Source: Actinocrinis sp046724665
GTDB lineage: Bacteria; Actinomycetota; Actinomycetes; Streptomycetales; Catenulisporaceae
Length of the DNA stretch: 9,648 nucleotides
Direction of reading: 5' to 3'
NCBI GenBank assembly: GCA_046724665.1
Contig: JBKOWZ010000314.1
Location: forward strand, 1 to 9,648
A program made the translations under genes and the position numbers. The notes under the pieces were generated by a model. It worked only from the letters and a program-made list of their open reading frames with translations. It had not been told where the DNA came from and searched no databases. Each line of letters starts with the position of its first letter. Position 1 is the stretch's first letter. Shown in pieces: positions 1 through 5,159 of the stretch.

Positions 1-103
1 TCGCCGGCTTCTCGCCGCGCGGCGCGGCCTTGGCGCGGCGGGCCGGGGGACCTTCGGGCGGCGCGGCGAGGCGTGGGAGCGCGGTCGTCGGGAGCGGGGC
101 CAT
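1..103 (-). CDS. N-terminal fragment of an unidentified protein, runs off the left edge
   Basis: An ATG on the minus strand (101-103) is preceded, at 6 nt spacing, by a textbook Shine-Dalgarno GGAAGGAG (110-117). The frame then stays open for 34 codons to the window edge. The visible peptide starts MAPLPTTALPRLAAPPEG and is rich in Ala, Pro, Arg and Lys, with no recognisable domain and no signal peptide. Such basic, low-complexity tails are common in front of a folded domain in actinobacterial proteins, but the function cannot be told from this fragment. It is divergent from the STAS gene. The main support is the ribosome binding site plus the open frame. In GC-rich DNA a 34-codon open frame alone would be weak evidence. 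Confidence 0.55.
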   Translation of the reverse strand, partial: MAPLPTTALPRLAAPPEGPPARRAKAAPRGEKPA

Positions 104-109
104 GGCGTG

Positions 110-117
110 CTCCTTCC
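110..117 (-). promoter_or_regulatory. Shine-Dalgarno sequence of the left-edge gene
   Basis: The minus strand reads GGAAGGAG, an almost perfect anti-16S match, 6 nt before the ATG at 103. It is the strongest ribosome binding site in this part of the window and decides the start of the truncated gene. Confidence 0.6.
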
Positions 118-145
118 CAGGAGGAGGGACGTGCCGACGGAAGTG

Positions 146-165
146 GCGGCCGCGAGCGCGGCCGC
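146..165. repeat. Tight GC inverted repeat made of two GCGGCCGC octamers
   Basis: Two copies of the self-complementary octamer GCGGCCGC (146-153 and 158-165) are separated by GAGC. They pair as an 8-bp stem, extendable by a G-C pair across the spacer. It lies about 45 bp upstream of the minus-strand start, so it would be in that gene's leader if transcription starts beyond it. No U-tract follows. It could be an attenuator, a protein-binding site, or chance in GC-rich DNA. Confidence 0.45.
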
Positions 166-399
166 AGTCCGAATCTCCGTTCTGCGCGGGCGCAAACGGC
201 GGCTTGGCCGGTCACCTGGACCGTCGGCGCCGGATGGCGGGCGCGCGATCTTCGGGTTTGGCCGGGCCGATCGCGGTTAGTAAGCCTGGGCACCGACGGC
301 TCGGATGACGCGTGCTCGCCTGGCGACGGCCGTGTTCGGCGGTATCGTGGAAAGGACGGGCAGGCCGCATTCGATGGCGAATAAAAGGGGGTTGCAGCG

Positions 400-738
400 A
401 TGGACCGCTTTGCCGTCAGGGTCGGCGAGGCCGGCCCGGGCAGGACCGTGGTGACCGTGCACGGCGAACTGGACCTGGCGACCGCCGACCGGCTGTGGAC
501 CGAGCTCGAACCGCTGCTCGGGCCGCGGGCCGTGGTGGTGCTGGACGGCAGCCGGATCACCTTCCTGGACTCCAGCGGCCTGCGCGTGCTGCTCCAGGCG
601 GGCAAGCGCGCGGGCGCCGACGGAGCGGCCTTCCGGCTCGTCGCCCCGCAGCCCGCGGTGCAGCGGGTGCTCCAGCTGGCCGGCACCGAGGGGCACCTGG
701 AGACGCGGGAGAGCGTGGCCGCCGCGCTCGAGGGCTGA
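400..738 (+). CDS. STAS-domain anti-sigma factor antagonist (SpoIIAA/RsbV family)
   Basis: A 112-residue single STAS domain, the usual length of RsbV/SpoIIAA proteins. In the partner-switching scheme the unphosphorylated antagonist binds the RsbW-type anti-sigma factor and frees the sigma factor. Phosphorylation by the anti-sigma kinase inactivates it and a PP2C phosphatase reactivates it. Visible landmarks are the N-terminal strand with GELDLATAD (22-30), the hydrophobic strand VVVLDG (45-50), and the phosphorylation loop FLDSSGLR (55-62). Ser58 sits at the position of the phosphorylated Ser58 of B. subtilis SpoIIAA, so the switch residue is intact. The start is supported by AGGGGG at 386-391. 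It precedes the anti-sigma gene by 92 bp on the same strand and is probably co-regulated with it. The family call is secure. Its specific partner (the 831-1256 or 2123-2527 protein) is inferred. Confidence 0.93.
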   Translation: MDRFAVRVGEAGPGRTVVTVHGELDLATADRLWTELEPLLGPRAVVVLDGSRITFLDSSGLRVLLQAGKRAGADGAAFRLVAPQPAVQRVLQLAGTEGHLETRESVAAALEG

Positions 739-830
739 GCCGGGGCGTGGCTTAGGCCATCCGCGGGAAAGCGAGCCCGGCCCGACCATCCCGTCAGCGA
801 ATCGCCGTATCTCGGAGGGAATGCAGAGCG

Positions 831-1256
831 ATGCTCCAGGACAACTTGGCCGAGCCCGACCGGCTGCCCGGGCCGCGCACCGTGGTGCTGGCGATCCCGG
901 CCGACCGCGAGCAGGTCGTGCTGGTGCGCTCGGTGGCCGGGCACATCGCGGCCCGGCTCGGCCTTTCCATGGCCGAGCTCGCCGACCTGCGGCTGGCCGT
1001 GGACGAGGCCTGCGGCCTGTTCCTGCTGGCCCCGGGCTTCGGCGGGGCCGGAGAGATGGTCGAGTGCCGGTTCGAGGAGGCCCCGGCCTCGCTCACCGTG
1101 ACGGTGTCCGCACCCGCGCCGCCGTCGGTGCAGCCGGACGTCGAGGACATCGGCTGGCTGATGCTGAGCGCGCTGGTCGATGAGCTGACCTGGAAGGCCG
1201 AGCACGGCGTGGCCCGGATCACCCTGGTGAAGCATCTCACCGTGCGGGGGGGTTGA
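831..1256 (+). CDS. UsfX/RsbW-like anti-sigma factor, degenerate HATPase fold
   Basis: A 141-residue protein with the layout of the GHKL/HATPase anti-sigma family. It lies directly before a SigB/SigF-type sigma gene, the same order as usfX-sigF in mycobacteria. By family it binds the sigma factor and blocks it, and is countered by the STAS antagonist. The helix LRLAVDEACGLFL (53-65) corresponds to the N box, and GWLMLSALVDEL (108-119) matches the C-terminal helix of UsfX-type proteins. The N-box Asn expected four residues after Glu59 is Leu63, and no D-x-G-x-G motif is visible around residues 92-105. ATP binding or kinase activity is therefore doubtful, as for other UsfX-type members. The ATG at 831 follows GGAGGGA (814-820) by 10 nt. 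An out-of-frame ATG at 821 is too close to that site. The stop codon overlaps the sigma start (TGATG), implying translational coupling. A run of seven G (1246-1252) precedes the stop. Confidence 0.85.
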   Translation: MLQDNLAEPDRLPGPRTVVLAIPADREQVVLVRSVAGHIAARLGLSMAELADLRLAVDEACGLFLLAPGFGGAGEMVECRFEEAPASLTVTVSAPAPPSVQPDVEDIGWLMLSALVDELTWKAEHGVARITLVKHLTVRGG

Positions 1257-2101
1257 TGGAACGGGCCGAGGAGCACTTGGGGGACGAGCAGGCAGCGACG
1301 CAGTCGGCCTCCCGCCCGCCGCCCGCCGCCGCTGCGGCCTCTCCGCACGCCGAGCGGCGCGCGGAGACGATGCGTACGTTCGTGCGCATGCGCAAGCTGC
1401 CGCCCGGCGACCCGGAGCGCGAACGGCTGCGGGCCGAGGTGATCGAGGACCACATGGCGTACGCCCGGCGGATCGCCGCGCGCTACGGCGGGCACGGCGA
1501 GGTCGTCGAGGACTTCGTGCAGGTCGCCTATCTGGGCCTGGTCAAGGCGGTGGACAACTTCGACCCCGACCACGGCACCGGCTTCCTCGGCTACGCCACG
1601 CCGATGATCATGGGCGAGATCAAACGGTACTTCCGCGACTCGACCTGGGACGTGCACGTGCCGCGCCGGATGCAGGAGCTGTCCAGCTCGCTGCGTAAGG
1701 CCACCGAGGCGCTGACCCAGGAACTTGGGCGCTCGCCGAGCGTGGAGGAGCTCGCGAAGCACGTGCGGGCGACGCCTGAGGAGGTCGTCGAGGCGATGGA
1801 CGCCGCGTCGGCGTACACGACGGCTTCGCTCGACCGGCCGGTGCGCGTGGACGCGGCCGAGGGCGCGAGCCTGGCCGAGTTCGTCGGCGTGGAGGACCCT
1901 CGGTTCGAGGCCGTGGTCAACCGGGAGGTGCTCAAGCCGCTGCTGGCCAAGCTCGGCGAGCGGGACAAGCGGATCCTGATGATGCGCTTCTTCCGCGGCA
2001 TGACCCAGTCGCAGATCGGCGAGGAGCTGCACGTCTCGCAGATGCAGGTCTCACGGCTGCTGGCCCGCATCCTCGACGACCTGCGGGCGGGGTTCGACTG
2101 A
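1256..2101 (+). CDS. SigB/SigF/SigG-family RNA polymerase sigma factor
   Basis: A 281-residue group 3 sigma-70 factor that would direct RNA polymerase to stress or developmental promoters. A low-complexity Ala/Pro N-terminus (1-35) is followed by region 2 (about 62-138), including the -10-binding part around LVKAVDNFDPDHGTGFLGYA (95-114) and MGEIKRYFRD (119-128). Region 3 (about 142-205) carries the family signature ELGRSPSVEELAKH (156-169). Region 4 (about 222-276) has the helix-turn-helix MTQSQIGEELHVSQMQVSRL (249-268). The start is the ATG at 1256, which shares its A with the stop of the anti-sigma gene. A TTG one codon upstream (1253) is possible but less likely. The gene ends in a hairpin shared with the convergent ATPase gene. 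Gene order matches mycobacterial usfX-sigF. The name sigF or sigB cannot be settled without phylogeny. Confidence 0.96.
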   Translation: MERAEEHLGDEQAATQSASRPPPAAAAASPHAERRAETMRTFVRMRKLPPGDPERERLRAEVIEDHMAYARRIAARYGGHGEVVEDFVQVAYLGLVKAVDNFDPDHGTGFLGYATPMIMGEIKRYFRDSTWDVHVPRRMQELSSSLRKATEALTQELGRSPSVEELAKHVRATPEEVVEAMDAASAYTTASLDRPVRVDAAEGASLAEFVGVEDPRFEAVVNREVLKPLLAKLGERDKRILMMRFFRGMTQSQIGEELHVSQMQVSRLLARILDDLRAGFD

Positions 2102-2122
2102 CCGGGCGCTTGGCGCCCGGTC
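2100..2122. terminator. Bidirectional hairpin terminator between convergent genes
   Basis: A perfect 10-bp stem, GACCGGGCGC (2100-2109) with GCGCCCGGTC (2113-2122), around a TTG loop. It fills the 21-bp gap between the sigma stop (2099-2101) and the minus-strand ATPase stop (2123-2125). It has no U-tract, as is common for actinobacterial terminators. Its symmetry and position suggest it serves both strands. Confidence 0.7.
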
Positions 2123-2527
2123 TCAGCCGTCCGCCGCGAGCACGCACCAGACGCGCTTGCCGCCGCGCGGGTCCGGGGTCACGCCCCAGGACTCGACCAG
2201 GCGCGAGACTATGTCCAGCCCGTTCCCGCCTATGGTGCGCAGCGACGGGGGCACCACCGCGGGCAGGCCGTCGCCGCGGTCGCCCACCTCGATCAGCAGC
2301 CGGCCGTCGGAGAGCTGGAGCAAGACCTCGACGTCGCCGTCGGCGTGCCGCACCGCGTTGCTCACCAGTTCGCTCAGCACGAGGCCGCCGACCTCGGTGA
2401 AGCGGTGCGCGTCCCAGCTGGCGCAGGCCGCCGCGAGGAAGTCGCGAGCCCGCCGGGGCGCCGTCTTGTCGGACGCGAGCCGGATCCGCTGTCTCGAGGG
2501 CCATCCTGGCAACGTGCGCTCCAGCAC
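2123..2527 (-). CDS. RsbW-like ATP-binding protein (HATPase_c_2 family), possible second anti-sigma/serine kinase
   Basis: A GHKL-type ATPase domain filling almost the whole 134-residue protein. The N box LSELVSNAVRHA (51-62) has the expected Glu53 and Asn57. The G1 box GDRGDGLP (82-89) fits D-x-G-x-G, and GGNGLDIVSRL (100-110) is the G2/ATP-lid region. Unlike the anti-sigma factor in the neighbouring operon, all nucleotide-binding motifs are present, so this one could be an active serine kinase. Likely targets are a STAS antagonist or a sigma factor here or elsewhere. It is convergent with the sigma gene and divergent from the PP2C phosphatase gene. The start is uncertain. GTG at 2527 gives the compact length usual for the family, and a candidate promoter lies upstream. 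An in-frame GTG at 2596 would add 23 basic residues. Neither has a clear ribosome binding site. Confidence 0.82.
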   Translation of the reverse strand: MLERTLPGWPSRQRIRLASDKTAPRRARDFLAAACASWDAHRFTEVGGLVLSELVSNAVRHADGDVEVLLQLSDGRLLIEVGDRGDGLPAVVPPSLRTIGGNGLDIVSRLVESWGVTPDPRGGKRVWCVLAADG

Positions 2528-2596
2528 CGGCCGACGTCGGCCGGGGGTTGGATTCCGGTGAATACTGTTACGACGACGGGCGGCAACTCCGGGCAC

Positions 2597-2626
2597 ATGC
2601 TACTGCGGCCCGGCGGCGTGTGTCGG
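2597..2626 (-). promoter_or_regulatory. Candidate promoter for the minus-strand RsbW-like gene
   Basis: The minus strand reads CCGACA (2626-2621), an 18-nt spacer, then TAGCAT (2602-2597), each four of six to the housekeeping consensus. Transcription would begin near 2590. That favours the GTG at 2527 over the GTG at 2596 as start codon. It is a motif match only. Confidence 0.35.
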
Positions 2627-2646
2627 ACGGCGGGGCGGCGCCCCGC

Positions 2647-2678
2647 TGCCCATCACCCGGCCGCTCCTGCATAATGCA
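2647..2678 (+). promoter_or_regulatory. Candidate promoter with a palindrome over the -10, upstream of the PP2C phosphatase
   Basis: CATAAT (2670-2675) matches five of six bases of the -10 consensus and lies in an AT island within otherwise very GC-rich sequence. A weak -35, TGCCCA (2647-2652), is 17 nt upstream. The -10 is embedded in the perfect inverted repeat TGCAT-A-ATGCA (2668-2678). A start near 2682 would leave a leader of about 39 nt carrying the GGGAG ribosome binding site (2711-2715), 5 nt from the ATG. Confidence 0.45.
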
Positions 2679-2720
2679 ACCGGACCGGAACCGATCGTCA
2701 CCACTGGAGCGGGAGACGGA

Positions 2721-5126
2721 ATGGCTCGATCGGGCGATGCGCCGCGCCCCGCGCAGCCCGAGAGCGCGGCGGCCGGGCCCGCCACGGCCGTCGAGCTGCT
2801 CAGCCGGGTCATCGAGGAGCAGCGCCGCGAGGAGGCCGCGCTCCAGGCGCGCTTCCTGGAGCACGGGCTGATCGACCAGGCGGTCGGCGTGCTGATCGCC
2901 CGGCTGGAGTGCGGCCCGAAGGAGGCCTTCGACCAGCTGCTCGAGATCGAGCGGCGCTCCGGGCGCGACCTGCTCGAGGTCGCTGGCGAGGTGGTCGGCC
3001 AGCAGACCTCGGCGCGCACCCGCGTCGGCATGGGCGATGCGGTGCCCGTGTACGGCCCGGCGGTGCACCGGCTCCAGCGCGGCAAGGACGCGGACGAGCT
3101 GGCCCGCCTGCTGCTGGCCGACACCCTCGCCTGGTCCGGCGCGGTCGAGGCGGCGGTCGCGCTGCTCGAGCCGGACGGCGCGCTGGAGCTGGTCGGCTCG
3201 GCCGGGCTGCCGCTGCGCGTGGTCAGCCAGTGGCGGCGCATCCCGCCGCTGATGGACTGCCTGCTCAACGCGGCGATCCGGGAGCAGGCCCCGGTCTGGG
3301 TGGACGCCGCGGACCGCGGCGGCTCGGATCGTGGCGGTGACAGCGCGGGCGGCCCGCTGGTGCTCGGCCCGGCCGGCTCCGGCGGCACCACGCCGAACCC
3401 GGTGCACGTCGCCGTCCCGCTGCGGCTCGGCCGCGGCCTGGTCGGCGCGGTCGAACTCGGCTGGCCCGCCAACACCGCGTTCACCGCCGAGGTGCGCCGG
3501 GAGATCACCGCGCTGGTGGAGAACGCCGCGCACGCCGTGGTGCGCGGCCGCCGGCTGGCCGCCGAGCCCACCGAGCGGCGCGCCGCCCTTGAGGACGCCG
3601 TCGCGCTCGACCAGCTGCGCGAGATCATCGACGCAACCTGGGAGCCCGCGCTGCTGGTCGCGCCGATCCCGGACGAGCACGACCCGGTCAGCGGCCTGCG
3701 CCTGATCGGCCTGAACCGGGCAGCGCGCGACCTGTTCGCCGGCGGCCTGTCCACCCCCGACCCGGTCGGCCGCCGGCTGACCGAGTCGATGCCGTGGGCC
3801 GCGGCCTCCGGCGCCTACGACGCCTTCCGCGACGTGCTGACCACGGGAGTGCCGTTCCGCGACCCCGCACACGTGTACGTCGAGCCGGGCGAGGACGGCG
3901 GACGCACCCGGACCATCTCGGTCGGCGCGAGCCGGCTGTCCGAATCGCTGCTGTACGTGGCGCTGCGCCCGACCGAGGAGCAGCGCGGCGACCAGCAGGC
4001 GGTGGTGGCCAGGCTGCGCCGGATGGCCGGGACCGGGTCGTGGGAGTGGAACCCGGTCACCCGGATGGTGCACTGGTCCGCCGAGGCATTGATGGCGTTC
4101 GGCGCCCGCACCGTCCCCGGGCCGGCCCCGGAGGACCTGCCGCCGTACACGGTTCACCCCGACGACCGGGTCGAGCACGACCGGTTGATGCGCACGCTCG
4201 TGCACGACGGCCGTCCGGCGCAGGGCGAGTTCCGCGTGGTGCGCCCGGACGGCGCGGTGCGGCACATCCGCATCGCCGGCGAGCCCGTCATCGGCCGGGG
4301 CGGCTCGGTCGGCTCCGTCTTCGGCACGGTGCAGGACGTGACCGAGCAGCGGCGGGCGCAGACCGCGCTGGAGATCGCACACATCCAGCTGGCCGCGCAG
4401 CGCAGCCGGGCCGAGTCCGAGCGGCAGCTGGCCAACCTGCTCCAGCAGGTGATCATGCCGGTCGAGCCGGTCCGGGTGCCCCGCTCGGCCGGCCTCGAGC
4501 TGGCCGCGCGCTACCGTCCGGCCAGCCCGGGCGCCGGGGTCGGCGGGGACTGGTACGGCATCTTCCCGCTGCCGGACTCGCGGCTGCTGTTCACCGTGGG
4601 CGACATCGCCGGGCACGGGTTCGCCGCGGCGACCGCGATGGCGCAGCTGTTCCACGCCCTCCAGGGCCTCGCGCTGACCGGCGCGGGCAGCCCGCAGCTG
4701 CTGCGCTGGCTCAACGCGGTGACCTGCTCGCTGAGCACCTTCACCATCGCCAGCGCCTGCGTCGCGCTCTACGACCCGGCCGACCGGCGGCTGCGCATCG
4801 CCAACGCCGGGCACCCGAGCCCGGTGCTGGTGCGCGGCGGCGTGGCGCGGGCGCTGCCGAAGCCGGCCGGCACGATGCTCGGCGTGGACGCCGACGGCGA
4901 GTACGACGAGGTCGATATAGGACTCGAACCCGGCGACGTGCTGCTGCTCTACACCGACGGCCTGATCGAGCGGCGGCGGCACAGCCCCGACGAGAACGTG
5001 GCGCGGCTGCTGGCCGAAGCAGGCCCCGCCGAGGCCGACCTCGACGCGTACGTGGACCGGATCCTGGAGCGTGTCGAGTCGGACACCGACGACGACACGT
5101 GCATCCTCGCCGTCCGGTTCACCTGA
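2721..5126 (+). CDS. PP2C/SpoIIE-family serine phosphatase with ANTAR, GAF and PAS regions (RsbU-like)
   Basis: An 801-residue cytoplasmic multidomain protein, likely the phosphatase that dephosphorylates a STAS antagonist and so activates a sigma factor. In order: a short helical lead (22-48); an ANTAR-type three-helix region (about 48-93, with LIDQAVGVLIARLECGPKEA at 50-69); a GAF region (about 125-275); a degenerate PAS region (about 300-415); a PAS_3-type region starting GTGSWEWNP (437-445) and closing with GTVQDVTEQRRAQ (535-547); a coiled-coil linker (about 545-580); and the phosphatase domain (about 585-801). The phosphatase motifs are present: GGDWYG with Asp610, VGDIAGHGFAAA (626-637) with Asp628, NAGHPSPVLV (695-704), YTDGLIERR (744-752) with Asp746, and TDDDTCILAVRF (789-800). 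The metal site therefore looks complete. The ATG follows GGGAG (2711-2715). It is divergent from the RsbW-like gene. What the GAF and PAS regions sense is unknown. Confidence 0.93.
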   Translation: MARSGDAPRPAQPESAAAGPATAVELLSRVIEEQRREEAALQARFLEHGLIDQAVGVLIARLECGPKEAFDQLLEIERRSGRDLLEVAGEVVGQQTSARTRVGMGDAVPVYGPAVHRLQRGKDADELARLLLADTLAWSGAVEAAVALLEPDGALELVGSAGLPLRVVSQWRRIPPLMDCLLNAAIREQAPVWVDAADRGGSDRGGDSAGGPLVLGPAGSGGTTPNPVHVAVPLRLGRGLVGAVELGWPANTAFTAEVRREITALVENAAHAVVRGRRLAAEPTERRAALEDAVALDQLREIIDATWEPALLVAPIPDEHDPVSGLRLIGLNRAARDLFAGGLSTPDPVGRRLTESMPWAAASGAYDAFRDVLTTGVPFRDPAHVYVEPGEDGGRTRTISVGASRLSESLLYVALRPTEEQRGDQQAVVARLRRMAGTGSWEWNPVTRMVHWSAEALMAFGARTVPGPAPEDLPPYTVHPDDRVEHDRLMRTLVHDGRPAQGEFRVVRPDGAVRHIRIAGEPVIGRGGSVGSVFGTVQDVTEQRRAQTALEIAHIQLAAQRSRAESERQLANLLQQVIMPVEPVRVPRSAGLELAARYRPASPGAGVGGDWYGIFPLPDSRLLFTVGDIAGHGFAAATAMAQLFHALQGLALTGAGSPQLLRWLNAVTCSLSTFTIASACVALYDPADRRLRIANAGHPSPVLVRGGVARALPKPAGTMLGVDADGEYDEVDIGLEPGDVLLLYTDGLIERRRHSPDENVARLLAEAGPAEADLDAYVDRILERVESDTDDDTCILAVRFT

Positions 5127-5129
5127 CCC

Positions 5130-5159
5130 GACCGGCCGCGGCGCCGCCCGCGGCCGGTC
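5130..5159. terminator. Bidirectional hairpin terminator between the phosphatase and hybrid kinase genes
   Basis: A perfect 12-bp stem, GACCGGCCGCGG (5130-5141) with CCGCGGCCGGTC (5148-5159), around a 6-nt loop. It begins 3 bp after the phosphatase stop, and its far arm overlaps the stop codon of the minus-strand kinase gene (5158-5160). No U-tract. It is placed to stop transcription from both sides. Confidence 0.75.

Larger units (their letters stand above)
104..399. other. Divergent intergenic region upstream of the STAS gene and the left-edge gene
   Basis: About 296 bp between two divergent starts. It holds the minus-strand Shine-Dalgarno (110-117), a tight GC hairpin (146-165) and, just before the STAS ATG at 400, an AGGGGG ribosome binding site (386-391, 8 nt spacing). 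A possible -10 TATCGT (343-348) overlaps a SigB/SigF-like cGGTAT (340-345), but neither has a convincing -35. Short plus-strand open frames here are Arg/Gly-rich and look like GC-driven noise. Confidence 0.5.

Noticed and set aside
256..280. Possible SigB/SigF-type promoter (GTTT, 15 nt, GGTTAG) before the STAS gene
   Set aside because: The -10 does not match GGGTAT well enough. The other candidate, cGGTAT at 340-345, has no matching -35. Autoregulation by the sigma factor is plausible but not shown.
30..384. Two overlapping plus-strand open frames at the left edge
   Set aside because: Both encode Arg/Gly/Ala-rich sequence without motifs or ribosome binding sites. The minus strand has a perfect Shine-Dalgarno and start at 103.
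794..2032. 412-codon minus-strand open frame opposite the anti-sigma and sigma genes
   Set aside because: The composition is Arg/His/Gln-rich with no motif, while the plus strand encodes well-recognised proteins.
2568..4982. 804-codon open frame on the minus strand opposite the phosphatase gene
   Set aside because: It is rich in Arg, Gln, Gly and His with no domain pattern, and lies antisense to a gene with clear PP2C, GAF and PAS motifs. GC-rich coding sequence commonly leaves the complementary frame open.
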